64,000 nucleotides of DNA from Whalleya microplaca (GCA_022497155.1 MU385755.1:62001-126000); one strand, 5' to 3'; positions 47,501-58,946 are shown, counted from the stretch's first letter. Notes: a model not told the origin generated them from the letters alone. Numbers and translations are program-made.

Positions 47501-49150
47501 TGATCATTGGTAGTTTATGACATCCTCTCCGATATGTTACCACTGTAGAGCTAGGATTCTTCCTGTACCCGTCATCAGTAAAGAAGGTCCAGAGATAGCC
47601 TGTAAGGAAAGGGTGTCTGCGTGTTCATTATGAAATCGTATTGGCTTTCCAAGCATCATATCTAGGATGCCACTTCCATGAGCTAGACGACCAATATCAA
47701 TCTTAGGCTCGGTGACCTGGAATGAGCAGTTAAGTAGTCGAGCCTCTCACAACAGCAGCATTGTCGCCTAGGATCTGAGGAGTCAGCAAGGCTACATCCG
47801 ATTAATGTTGAGACAGTTTGAACTTAGGTGATATAGGGGTTACATTTATAAATATCAGCATCAAATCCTGTGGCGGTTCGCGGGAAAGCTTCAAGCTAGT
47901 AGAGCCTGTCTATCTAGAAATTAAAAGGCGAATAGGTCATGACAGCATCGAGGGAAAGAAGAAGCACTTAATTAGGACCACGACAAATATATCTCATGAG
48001 CCCTACGGTATATGCAACCAAGTTGATGAGAGGAGAAGGGTATTTGGAATTTACTTGGAGGGGTTGAATACCAATGAAAGATAGGTGTAGGGTAATCACG
48101 GGTCATAAATTCAGCCAAGATACGTGCATTCTTTGATGAAATCCTAAGATCTCGTCTTATACTCTGGGCCCCATGGATCTCCTACGTCGCCCATTATTAT
48201 TGTAGACGGAGATAGTATAACCAGGAGTAGTTTTATGCGTATATCGTGATACCTACATATTAATAGGGTCTGCTGGGGTGGATGTCCTCCTCCTTGCTAT
48301 CATTCCTTATGTCCCCCTTTGTCTTCATGTATCATATCGGAGCGTATCAAACAAGTCCCAGAGTTTAGTAATGTCATATATGATCTCATTTGCACTACCC
48401 GTTACACATAAGTCTCTGAATAGACACGACAAGTTACTATCTTAGTCCTTCCGAGAAGAAGATATTGGCACTCAGGTCCTAAGCCGAAGATTGAGAATTG
48501 ACTTGACTAAGATTACTATGAAACATACAGTGGGCGTCCTGAGTTGATTCACCAACCCACAATATAGAAATTTCTTGCTAGTGACGGCCATGCTCAGATT
48601 TTAGACGGGTAAACTTGAAGATCTCAGTGTCATGGGGTGGGCGTCCAAGTTGTTCAAACTCTTGAAGATACACCATCTCAGACTGAACACGAGCTAGACC
48701 TTGTTCGAGTATATAGGCTGTTGGCATTTTAAGATCTTGTTTCCTCGAAAATATATTGACAACTTTCAAGGATAAGGGGTGGATCTCTAGAGAGACATGA
48801 TATTTAGCTCTGTGCCTCGTTTAGAAATATGATAAACTGCCATTTGATTGTTAAAGACGTCCCTGGATGAAACCCCACCGCTGTCGAAAGGCTCTTCGAA
48901 TTTTAGAGCAACAGGCCTCGCTGTTTTTTCTATCCGACAGACTTGATCTCTGGGACTGCAGATGTGAAACAAAGTGGTATCCTTGGATCTCCGAGGGGGG
49001 ATCTCCGAGGGGAGATGCCCTCGCGTGGATGTGATAGGTTCGCATGTGGCCTGATAAGTTAGAGGCGAAGGCCAACTGCTTGACCTTAGTCTGGACAATT
49101 GTATTATCTATCTTGAGATGCACGTGGTACATTCAGGAGCTTCTATATGT
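44541..49150 (-). pseudogene. Decayed ADE6-type phosphoribosylformylglycinamidine synthase (FGAR-AT)
   Basis: A collinear relic of a ~1350-aa purine-synthesis enzyme, read on the minus strand through many stops and frame changes. In order from the N-terminal side: YHVHLK (about 49130), a region like PWSSKAT...RIERG reading RRSKDTTLFHICSP...CRIEK (about 48915-49000), QLGRPPHDTEIFKF and SEHGRH (family NSEHCRH, about 48580-48650). Next come IDIGRLAHGSGILDMMLGKP (about 47640-47705), VKDAGPGGTVEL (about 47150), QKRYVL (about 46940), LPLVDIPMSTLF (about 46700), RCGVVVTV and LSNEELG (about 45650-45750). The glutaminase part follows: AFAFKAIGFNPVDV, GGLSYGDILRAGQGWAK (45070-45230), a GVCNDCQMLS catalytic-Cys region in a shifted frame (about 44980-45010), IPGAQHWP, and finally DGRVLVMMPH and KWGECGPWIRMFRS, with a stop at 44541 exactly where the functional protein would end. 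The span exceeds the coding length by several hundred bases, so insertions or remnant introns are present. It cannot make enzyme; a functional copy must lie elsewhere. Confidence 0.9.
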
Positions 49151-49892
49151 TCGACATTTGTAGCTCATGTCTGATTGATGATCTTCTAGCCTCATCGAGC
49201 GTATAAACGATGGCTTGCTACTTATAGCGAATGATTCCATGTCGTCGATTGTTAAGAAGCTAGGTAACGTATGTACCTATTAGACAACATAGGAGTAAAT
49301 TCGAAAATCCCAGACAGTACACAGTTAGGTAGTCAGTGTGTGAGGTCTTGTCAATATACATCTCTTGACTTCCACAAGAAGAGTCAATGGCATGTGATGT
49401 AATTAAGCTTTGATCAGATCTTGGGAGGCTTTGAAGGGGTGGGTGGGACCTGCATCAACCGTTGAGGCCCGGCGGGCACCTGGGCAGGTGAGACTCGGGC
49501 CCTAGTTCTGCCGGACCCGAATTTAGTTTATCGGAGCTTCCATCGACCGGCCTACCGGCATAAGATTTCATAACCTAAAATGAGCTTATCTGTCAGCGGC
49601 TTGGCATGCCTAGGTAAGTAATCAAGCTTGGCCTGCGAGCCTGAGTCCACTCTGTCCTCCATTCCCGTCGTGGAAAGCTTGTGTACATTTCTGTACATAC
49701 TAGTCGCGATCCTCCACCACCGCAGTTTTTACCAGCTTCGGGTTTCGCGGATGATTCAAGCCCCCGGATGGAGTCCTCTATACCGTTGATCCCCTTTCTC
49801 TAATTGTATATTACCAGGCAGTTGTGCGGTTTACCAATGTGCCCGTATCTTGCAACTGTTGCATAGTATAGTGCTTGATATCCGTCATCATC
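49151..49892. other. Intergenic upstream of PQ-loop gene
   Basis: This region between the FGAR-AT relic and the PQ-loop gene may include the decayed N-terminal codons of the relic (about 49150-49260), which I cannot recognise. The remainder would be the promoter region of the PQ-loop gene. Confidence 0.45.
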
Positions 49893-50987
49893 ATGGGCTA
49901 TCTCGCAACTTTGACCGGCTATGCCGCGCCAGTCTTCCTCATTACGTCGCCAATCCTAACCTACGCTGACCAGGCGGTCTCGATGCACCGGTCCCGATCC
50001 AGCGCCGGGTTCTCCCTTGATATACCCCTGATCATGCTTGTGGCATCGATATTTAGGTTCGCTGTCTCCTTCCTGCTGTAGTGAGCTCGATTAACGGTAG
50101 CATTCAGGATATTTTACTACCCAGGCGCAAAATTCGATACCGCGTTACTGATCCAGTCATTCTGCAACATTGGCATCCAAGTCATCCTCCTGAAGATCGC
50201 TCTCGATCACCGACCGCCCCCGTCATCCAAAGGCGGCGACGCCGCGCTCCCCTTTGCTGGCGCACAGGATGGGTTATGGGGAATGCAACGACCCTACAAT
50301 TTCTGGCAATGGCGGTCGCCGAAACCGTAGGTCTCTCCAATGATCCTCTCCGTCGCCCTAGCTGATCATACATGCTAGCTACTGGCAATTTCTGCTGTAT
50401 CTATTCATCATCCTCACTATATTCGAGCTCGCACTCGCACCGTTTAACTCAATATATCTCGCATATTCGGCGTTGATAGGCTATGTTGGTCTATCGATCG
50501 AGGCGACGTTGCCAATTCCGCAGCTCCTCGTCAACGCACGTTCGGGATCGTGCAAAGGCCTCCGTTTCTCAGTTCTAGCGAGTTGGTTATTTGGAGAGTA
50601 TGTATTCCAGAGCCCTTGCTTTTTATTTGAGCTTCCCTGGGGCTTCGTCCTTCTATCTAGGATGGTTCCCGCATCCAAGAATTGCGAGGCATGACCTAAA
50701 GTCCCCCAAAATATCTAAGACAAGTATTTTACTAATTCATGATTGTGTATAGTGCGATGAAAATGTTCTGGTTTTTTACATCTACAAGTGAAATACCGTG
50801 GGCCTTCAAACTATGTGGGATGTTTCAAGCTGGCTGCGATGTCTGTCTCGGTGTACAGTACATGATATATGGCGATCAAAGCGCGTCGATAAAACCACAG
50901 CAAAACTGGCCGTACTCGGGTGTGAAGCCACATGTCTCTCTACCTCCTAGTGGGCGGCAAACGCCCTTAGGGGAGAAGGGATTTTGA
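49893..50987 (+). CDS. PQ-loop repeat membrane protein (ANY1 / SLC66A2-like)
   Basis: A 278-aa seven-helix-type membrane protein with exons 49893-50056, 50108-50326, 50379-50597 and 50753-50987. It has two PQ-loop-like units: APVFLITSPILTYADQAVSM with HRSRSSAGFSLDIPLIMLVA, and a second unit SIEATLPIPQLLVNARSGSC followed by KGLRFSVLASWLFGDAMKMF. The blocks RIFYYPGAKFDTALLIQSFC and NFWQWRSPKPYWQFLLYLF lie between them. This order matches yeast Any1/Cfs1 and human SLC66A2 (PQLC1), Golgi/endosomal proteins that antagonise phospholipid flippases. The C-terminal tail is soluble. The start is at the only ATG in frame after a stop at 49869. The first intron has an atypical GTTCGC donor; frame and homology still require it. 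Confidence 0.9.
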
Positions 50988-53329
50988 ATAAAGAGGGGCC
51001 TTGCCGACATAAATCTACCATTGTCCGAAGTGTTGGTAACACGAACCATATGCCTAGGCCCAGTAAAGGAAACAAAAATTCCATGGCTTTATCCCTGAAA
51101 CAAAATAGGGGAAACTCTATGCAAGCCTTGATATATGTAATTGAACCTAGGTTTCGGCCAAGTAGTATTGCGTGCCAATTGCCATAACATATCAGAATAG
51201 ACTAAAACCCTCGCTCACATGTAGGTTCTTTTCATAAATTGTTGATATATCGGATTGCTATAGAACTAAAAATAGAAGATACCTTTCCAACTTGTATGTT
51301 GTGATTAAATCCCAACTCCGAAATACCAAGAATACGTAATATATGTATTTGTCGTGGTTCAGGGGGCCCTTGTCAAGCGTGGCTGTCGGATTGAAATGAT
51401 ATGGGCTGATAGCCTCTGGGGGCCGTGCAGAGAATGTGAATTAGTGCTAGTAGGTACTTTCAGCCTTATCCCCTTTGAACAGTAATGAATTACCGGTCTA
51501 TGTATTTGTAGTGGGCAAATATCTATATAAAAGTTCATAAGTACTCTATGATTATCATAAGTTAAAATAGTGAAATATGTAAGATGTTGTGCGGGGAGAG
51601 TGGATGTGAATTAGAGAGTTAAGTTCCAGCTAACTGACAGTCACTCTGGCTCACTTTGCTACTCGAGAAAAACTACCTAACGTACCTTCAGCTGTTCTAC
51701 ACATACATGCTCTCAAAACCCTACTACCTCCCAGTATTCAGCAACATCTCTCCTGAGGCATTTCTGATTATCTCCTTTCTCCTTTGCATGTTACTCTACA
51801 TTTGTGAGAATTCGGCCACGACTATAATCAATTCTGCACCGCTGTTAACTGGGACGAAGCAAGAAACTCGGCATTGGCAACCACCCAGCGTTTTGAGGTT
51901 CAAGTTGCTTTAGTACCCTAACTATAGCATTCTATCCTTGGTCTTTTATAAATACTGAGTCTATCATTGTAATTGAAGCAACTACGGCTAGTATTTTGAC
52001 GCCAAATTTGAAGTCGACTTTGTTTACATATAACACGAATTCAGTCTTCCCTTGAGTCTTCCGAGACCAAGTATAGGAGTCACGACTTAATATTGTAAGT
52101 CATGGGCATGATAGTTATATCTGATAGCTACAGTCGTCATATTTTCAAATTGCGCCTTGTTCTTAGGACAATATTGTACAGCTTGAAAACTCGAACTAGA
52201 ATTCAATGTGCCTACAAGGCTGGCTATTTCCGAGTCTAGTGTTTTTCGCTCTACTTCACTTTCAGGTCCTTGAAAGTTTTGACAAAACTGGTTGCTAATA
52301 TATTTAAAAGTCTTCCAGTGTTACTTGAAAGGATTTGGAAACTTGAGCCGAAGTCTGCTACTTTGTATAGGTAAAGCTTCGAAGCTGGACCTTGGGCTAT
52401 TTGGTCTATATCTTTAGTCCAGGTAGCTGACAAACTTGTACTATTATTTTAGCAGTGGGAATCGTGGTTGACGTGACGTGACAAACTTGTCAGTCGCGTA
52501 TGTTTGTACCGTGTGTGAGACGCGGTCCAAGAGTTCTGCTGTAGCAACAGCATCACCTACCAGATCAATACCGCGTTCCTAAGAATTGGACGTGACTGGT
52601 TCAGATTACTACTTGATACTCTATCGGATAACTTGGTAAGGACTTCTCTCCTTCCCTGTATTAGATTCTTCTTACCTCGACATCCACTGCAACAACTTCC
52701 TACATCTCAAAGGCAGCTAGAAGGTGAACGACCCTGACATTACTGCCACTTCTATTCAACTTCCCCTTCTACATTGACGTTCTCCCATTTTTCTACAGCT
52801 TCCACCTGCCTTTAACTCCCCTTGCAAGAGATTTTCTTCCTGATCATGCCCAGTCATCGTTCTTGAAGTCCTAAAGCCCCAGACTAGCATCATAACGCGA
52901 CCAACTCGTCTTGACGGCTTCGGATCTGTTCTTAAAATATCGACCTTACCTCTTGTCAGTTGCCCTCCCTCCTCCAATTTTCTCCGTCTTGCCTCATCCT
53001 TCCCTGCCTTCCCTGAGTCGGCGGCATTAAACTTCATCCTGTATACCAGTCCTGCTTCCTGCCCTTTCCTTGCACTTTCCCATGCTTGGTCCTTTTCAGG
53101 CATCAAATTTCTACCACGGCACACGTTCGTGCTCTGGACTTTCTTGACTAGTGATGCCCACTTGATCCTACCAAGCAGGTTATCCTATCATAACAACTCT
53201 TCAACACATCATCTTCCCTCTACTCCTTCTTCGTCCGCCATCAAGATATCCCACCAAGCTTACCTGACATACTTTGTCCTAACTCTGACTTCCGAATATA
53301 GTCCATCCCAACTTGAGATATTCTTCACC
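50988..53329. other. Intergenic with pyrimidine-rich leader
   Basis: A 2.3-kb spacer between the PQ-loop gene and the tandem-exon gene. From about 52640 to 53320 the plus strand is strongly C/T-rich, as in many fungal promoters and 5' leaders. The open frame at 51656-51913 starts with TTG and has no family resemblance. No gene is supported. Confidence 0.5.
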
Positions 53330-54941
53330 ATGCCTTCACCGTCCAAGACCAACTTCAAGACATACGAGGCGAGCACGCGCCTGCTGGCCGCAGTCATCGC
53401 CACTAATAAGAGCATCAAGCTTGACTTTAAGGGTAAGCATGCCTTGTTTACTACTTCTCATATCCATAACGGCGTAGTGTTTTTATCCTTCCCTTCGCCA
53501 GTGCCTTCATCTAGCCAGCACTGTTTTTTTGCCACAGATGTCTCCAAGCTACCCGCCTCTGTTCCAGTAGGATGCATATCTGACGGCTTGCAGACCTTGC
53601 AAGGCATGTCGGCGGCACTGCAACTAAAGATTCCATCAATCACCGCCTGCGGCCAATCAAGCAGTTAGCCAAGATGCAAGCTGAGTGCGTAGAGCAGTCC
53701 AAGGACCCGGGCCAGTTGCCTGTGGAAAAAGGAGGTGATGCATCCCCTGCTGCTATTTTGGGCGCCCTTTCTCTTTTGACTCTTCTGACTTCCCGCGCTT
53801 TACCCTACTTGCCTTTCTCACTCCCGTTGCAAGCTTTGCGTTTCGTCCACATGTGCAATCGTCGGAAACATACGTCTGATATATATGGATGGCAGAGCTT
53901 GCGTCCCTGGTCGGCAACGGCGCCACGGCTTCCGCACTAGAGCATCGTATGCGCCCCGTCAAGCACCTAGCCAAGATGCAGCTTGCGTGTCGGGCGCAGG
54001 GCGAGGACCCGGGGCTGCTACCCGTAGAGAAAGGAGGTGATTTGACACCCACCGCCTACAATTGCCTTCTGCCTTCCTTCCTACCGTCCCACGCACAAAG
54101 AACACATATCTATGTCACTAACCCGTCGACCCCTTGATGTCCCAAACCAACATTTCAGACGCTGATCCCTTTTCTACTCTACATTTCATTGAGGGGAAGA
54201 GTAAGCATTATGGAGTAGAAGGCTAACCTACTCCCAGAGATCCAGAAGCTCTTCGGTGAATCTACGCCCGGCGGCCTCGAGTTCCAGTTCCGGGACATCA
54301 AGGTGCTGGGCCGCGCGCAAGCAGATGCTGTAGCAAAGGGCCAGAACCCCGCGGACGTGTCTGTGGCTGGAACCAAGTCGGGCAAGGGAGGAGGAGCGAA
54401 GTCGGCCACCTCGACCCCGGCCTCGCGCAAGACCACTACTATTGCCACAACACCCGGAACCGGTACCTCGACGGCTCGGAAGCGCAAGCGTACGGCTGCA
54501 ACCACCACTCAACTGTCTACTGACAGCGACGCCGATGATGATGAGCAGGACACTGATTACAGCCTGAAGGATGTTGACGAGACGCCGACCAAGAGTGTCA
54601 AGCGCCGTGCCCCAGGTAGTGCCACTACCAAAGCGACTCCGAAATCCGCCACCAAGGCTAAGACGCCGGGCACCCAGGGCAAGAACGGATCTGCCAGCCT
54701 CAATGTCAACAGTGCCCGCCGCTCTCTCTTCGGCAATGGCATGACACTGTCACGTTCCTTCGACAGCACGGCCGTGATCGACCTCTCGGAGGACGTGCCG
54801 CCCAAGAAGGCTGCTTCGTCGTCGTCTGGCCCGGTCATGAAGCGTGAGCCGGAGGCTATGCCGCCTATGGACTCGTTTGCCACCAACCAGAGCATGTATA
54901 GCGAGTACCAGGAAGAGGACTTTGCCGATGGCGAGGTCTAA
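53330..54941 (+). CDS. Nuclear-type protein built from tandemly duplicated exon modules
   Basis: A 362-aa protein with exons 53330-53432, 53594-53734, 53896-54036 and 54238-54941. Exon 1 starts MPSPSKTNFKTYEASTRLLA and gives one helical segment. Exons 2 and 3 are both exactly 141 bp, both phase 1 at each end, and encode 47-residue modules that share 27 residues, including HR-R-P-K, LAKMQ, DPG and LPVEKG; each ends GGAG|GTGAT. A third, more divergent copy (EIQKLFGESTPGGLEFQFRD IKVLGRAQ) opens exon 4. The modules resemble the small DNA-binding-like helical domain common in Sordariomycete proteins (ALEHRFRPIK type). The remainder is a Lys/Ser/Thr/Ala-rich tail with basic ARKRKR and VKRRAPG patches (likely nuclear localisation), acidic DSDADDDEQD and a VIDLSEDVPPKK segment resembling a SUMO-interaction motif. 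I infer a chromatin-associated role; the family name is unknown to me. Confidence 0.85.
53594..54036 (+). repeat. Tandem exon duplication (exons 2 and 3, 141 bp each)
   Basis: Exons at 53594-53734 and 53896-54036 have equal length, equal phase and 27 of 47 identical encoded residues. The introns behind them start GTGATG and GTGATT. The first bases of exon 4 repeat the module a third time in weaker form. Confidence 0.9.
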
Positions 54942-55765
54942 GCTGCGCATATGTGGTGGTATGCACAGGATGTGTTTTGATCTGGATCGGACTGGACTGG
55001 GCAACATAGGCTTCCTTTCATGAACCTCAAAGGAAGAGAAGCACAACGGACACACACTCAAGGCTTCACCCATGCATGCTTGCAATCCTACACGACTACC
55101 CACCTGTCTGATCCTGGACATCGTCGATCATAATGTCTCCCTGATGCAAACCACATAACGCAACACGAATTTCCTCTTTATTCTTTCTCATTCTTCGTCG
55201 ACGTTATGGCAGGCAGTCAGCATGGCAGCTCTTCTCAACGGACGCTGTATAACAGTACTGGTTTTTTTCCTTTTATACTCGCGGTCAACAAGCAAAGGAA
55301 CGGTTTCACAAAGTTTCATTTGGTCCGATTTTTGAGACGAGACGAAAAGGTTTTCACCTGGGAGGACGGTTCTTTGATGGTAATAGGGGTGTTGGTAAGA
55401 TGGATGCTTGAGCGGTTAAGCATACTGTACTATGCTACAGTCTTGCACCACTTTCCTCTTTCTAATCTCCCTATTACTATGGCAAGTTCGCGATGGATTC
55501 AGGTTTTCTCTAAATGATTCGGTCAGAAGGTTTGGGGGCACAGTGGACAGACTCTTTAGATGGTCCTGGACACCCATATAGCACCACGGGCGGTCTCTTG
55601 TTTTGCGATGATTACTAGGTTTCTCGAGTTTGCAGATGAATTCATTAGATAGGCACCGGCAGCTCCGACTGCTGACCTTCCCAATGACTTACTTAGTTAA
55701 TAAGTAGACAAGTCTATAGGAATGCCTCAACACTATCTATCCCCTATCCCCTATGCAATTTTTGT
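54942..55765. other. Intergenic, convergent
   Basis: An 824-bp convergent region between the tandem-exon gene (plus) and the MTHFR gene (minus). I see no gene or notable repeat. Confidence 0.5.
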
Positions 55766-57790
55766 TCAATTAAGCAGTAGACTCCACAGGCCATCCTTAT
55801 CCACGTAGTCATGATGAATGATATTGACCAGCCACGTATCCGCCCTCACCTGCTCCAGCAGCTTCTCGCTCTCGGAGCCCTTCCCGTAGACCTGCGCCCA
55901 CTCGTGGAAGATGCCGAAGGCCTCCTCGCTCCACGCGCGGAAGCTGACCTCCTCGATGATGGTCGGCGTGAGGATCTCCTTGCCCGGGAACACGCCCCAC
56001 GTGACCGCGTTCGTGCTCGGCTGCTTGGCCTCCCCGGACAGGCCGCCGGTCATGTCCGACGACACGAAATCGCCCGCGGCGTTCGCTGCGTAGAAGCAGA
56101 CCGTGTTCTGCACCTCGGAGTTCTGCAGCTTCTCGAGCAGCACCTTCCACTCCGCGGACGGCAGGAAGAACTCCACGAAGGCCTTCTGGAAGACGAAGCC
56201 CTGCTGCGGGCCCCATCCGAACGTGGGGTCCGAGGAGGGCAGGCCGTTGACGGCCGGTTGCGACGCTACGGTCCACCAGCCCTTCGAGTTTAAGCGTAGC
56301 AACTCGTCGGTGATAGTCCCGGTCTCCTCGTTGAACTCTTCCTCGCTCCACGGGATGGCCTTGAGTTCGCCTTTGAGATGCCGTACGAATATTGCACTGA
56401 TGTCCTCTGCCTTTGTAGGATGGCCCCAGAGGCTGATGGCTTGCGCGCGCGTGACATGTAAGCTGGGTCCGTATCCGTCAATCTCTCCATAAGCTGGCGA
56501 TCTAGCATCGCCCCATCTGCCATTAGGGAAGTCGTCCCATGTGGCCTCCCGGCCGAGCACACCTTCTCCCTCCGATATCGCTAGCGTGTTTGCCCTGGTA
56601 TTGATGGGTTCAGCTGGCAAGCTGGCCTCTGCTTGCGTAGCTTCGTATTCTGGGTGCGATGCTGATCGCCCGGAGACGATGACGCGATTGCGATGATCTG
56701 AACCAACATTGGACTGTCTTCTAGACTTGTCCGTGTGCTGTGATAGGTGCTCTTGTGATGCTGAGCCATTGACCTGGAGTCTGGGTATGTTTGCAGTGAC
56801 ATCGTCGACAATAGCTTCATCCCCATCAGGCGTGCCAGGAGGTATGAGATGTGTTCTCTCGAGAATGAATGATACCGCCTTCTCCAAATTGAGAGTATAG
56901 AAATGGAAACCCCTGGGACTAGATGTTCTACTTTTGATTTCTTTCACGCGTTCCACGATCTCGCTTAGAATGTCAACGCCAACGTTCTTGACCTTCTCAT
57001 CATCCTTCCTGACCGCATCCAATCGCCCCATGACGGCGTCGGGTATCTGGGCATGACTGAGCTTTGTCGTTCTCTTGATCATCCCATAACTCTGAATAGG
57101 CATCAACCCCGGAATGATGGGAATGGTCTTGAAGGCGCCACTAGGGTGGTCCCTTAGGGTCCGCTCGAACTTGTCGTAAGCTTCTGTATCAAAGAATAGC
57201 TGGGTCATGAGGAAATCTGCTCCAGCGAGGGTCTTGTCGACTAAATATGGGAGATCATGCTCCAGACTCTGACCCAGAGGGTGGCTCTCGTCGGCATGGC
57301 CTTCGGGATACGCAGCCACACCGATACAGAAATAGTCGCCATGGGTTTTCTTGATATACCGCACCAGGTCGATGGCCCATATGAAGTCTTCATCTATAGC
57401 ATCCTCAGGATCCTCATTGGGGTCTTGATATTCTGCCGCTCTAGGAGGGTCACCTCTCAGAGCTAAGATGTTTCGGATGCCCAGCGCCTTCGCGTCCTCC
57501 AATGCCCGGTCAATTAACTTGCGACTCATATTCGTACAAGTTAAATGTAGGCAAGTGGTTAAGTTCAGTTCCCTCTGGCAAATCTCTGCCAGCTCCAGCG
57601 ACTTGGTGGCGGTAGATCCTCCAGCTCCCCATGTCACATTTACGAATAAGGGTCGCAGTGCTCGAGCCATTCGATCGAGACGGTCGCGCAGGTTCGAAAA
57701 TCCCATAGCAGTCTTGGGCGGGAAGAACTCGAGGGAGAAGTAATTCGAGTCGGCCGGCAGAGCGGCTATCTTGTCTGTGATCTTCTCCAT
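55766..57790 (-). CDS. MET12: Methylenetetrahydrofolate reductase, MET12 type
   Basis: A single-exon 674-aa enzyme reducing 5,10-methylene-THF to 5-methyl-THF for methionine synthesis, in the cytosol. The N-terminal catalytic TIM barrel with FAD starts at SLEFFPPKT (about 20-28) and contains FVNVTWGAGGSTATKSLELA, LHLTCTNM, ILALRGDPP, IGVAAYPEGH, GADFLMTQLFFD and IIPGLMPIQSY. The linker from about 320 to 410 is Ser/Gln-rich and long, then the C-terminal regulatory domain has TWDDFPNGRWGDARSPAYGE, LWGHPTKAEDI, GWWTVASQPAVNGLPSSDP and VNIIHHDYVDKDGLWSLL. The ATG at 57790 (MEKITDKIAAL) is used; the open frame extends 12 codons upstream without ATG. The length and linker fit MET12 rather than MET13, but this is a judgement by eye. 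Fungi usually carry both paralogues. Confidence 0.92.
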   Translation of the reverse strand: MEKITDKIAALPADSNYFSLEFFPPKTAMGFSNLRDRLDRMARALRPLFVNVTWGAGGSTATKSLELAEICQRELNLTTCLHLTCTNMSRKLIDRALEDAKALGIRNILALRGDPPRAAEYQDPNEDPEDAIDEDFIWAIDLVRYIKKTHGDYFCIGVAAYPEGHADESHPLGQSLEHDLPYLVDKTLAGADFLMTQLFFDTEAYDKFERTLRDHPSGAFKTIPIIPGLMPIQSYGMIKRTTKLSHAQIPDAVMGRLDAVRKDDEKVKNVGVDILSEIVERVKEIKSRTSSPRGFHFYTLNLEKAVSFILERTHLIPPGTPDGDEAIVDDVTANIPRLQVNGSASQEHLSQHTDKSRRQSNVGSDHRNRVIVSGRSASHPEYEATQAEASLPAEPINTRANTLAISEGEGVLGREATWDDFPNGRWGDARSPAYGEIDGYGPSLHVTRAQAISLWGHPTKAEDISAIFVRHLKGELKAIPWSEEEFNEETGTITDELLRLNSKGWWTVASQPAVNGLPSSDPTFGWGPQQGFVFQKAFVEFFLPSAEWKVLLEKLQNSEVQNTVCFYAANAAGDFVSSDMTGGLSGEAKQPSTNAVTWGVFPGKEILTPTIIEEVSFRAWSEEAFGIFHEWAQVYGKGSESEKLLEQVRADTWLVNIIHHDYVDKDGLWSLLLN

Positions 57791-58946
57791 GTTGGGCGGT
57801 TCTCGCAGTATGTCGCGTCCTCCCAATTATACAGGCAGATAACAAGTCTTGTTTAAATTTCCAGTTTCCTGTCTCTTTGTAGGTTATGGCCGCCGTCTGC
57901 ACGGAACAAAGCTTCGTCGCTAACAAGAGTAGGTTGGTAGCTAGACGGATAAATCGGCTTGGAGGGGCAAAGTGGACGTATATTCGGGCAGAGATGGTTG
58001 AGATGGTTGAGATCTAGTCGGCCAGTAAATGGGATACACTGACAGAGTCTACGCTTCAAGTATCATGAGCAAGGTATCACACAGTTCAAGCTGCTATCAT
58101 GTCACCACCTTAAGCTTATTCGTCTTCGTGGGGGTTTAATGACTCTTTCCCCAAGGAAATAGAAATTTTCCAATTCCATTCCGGGTTCGCTTTCGGAGGT
58201 GTGTCATGGATGCGGGGTTCCTTGCAGGACCCCGCATCATTATAAGTACCTAGGTAATCAGCCCCAATTGGATATGATAGGGCAGCCATCGATAAGACGA
58301 TTGTAGACATTTGAAGACTGTATGTTAATAGAAAGTAGCACAGAGTAGGTAAATTCTTCAATACTGTCAATATACGTTCATTAAAATATTGTTGAGAGTT
58401 TGAGTTTTAAGGTTGAATGTTCCAATGAGAGGGACTTTTAGCACCATAACACTATGTATGCATATGCACTCTTTGCCCTTGTAATACCTAACCGAGACAG
58501 AAACACCAATGAGGCAGTCCCAGGCTGCCGGCGGAACTCAATCCAATTGAACCAGATCCCTGGGACCCTCTACCCCAAATTAGCTAGGCTGCTGGGTAAT
58601 AAAGAATACATACTTATACATATGTAGTACGCAGTATATCGACGTGAGCCACTCAACAATCGGACATAGCATGAGTGATCTCATTTATGAACTTTTATGA
58701 GAGGTAGTTATCAACAATACCGGACACCGTCAGCCAGGAATCTGATGAGTTGTATTTGATATGATATAATTGACTGTTTGCTAGTATTTGAGAGATATGG
58801 AATCGTCTCAAAAGGATAGCTAGGTACTATGTTCATGACTATCTTTCATTGCGTTACGGACCAAGAGACGGAAGGTTGATGGTGCCAGTCTTGACATCCT
58901 AGTCTAGATCCTGCAATTTAATACTCTAGACCAGCTGTTCAATAAC
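57791..58946. other. Intergenic
   Basis: A spacer upstream of the MTHFR gene and downstream of the amidohydrolase gene. Open frames here are short and without family resemblance. I find no element to report. Confidence 0.5.

Noticed and set aside
47818..48084. Plus-strand open frame within the ADE6 relic
   Set aside because: It lies antisense to recognisable FGAR-AT blocks and has no motif of its own.
53129..53668. 179-codon open frame overlapping the start of the tandem-exon gene
   Set aside because: It reads through intron 1 and loses the module sequence; the spliced model restores two matching 47-residue modules.
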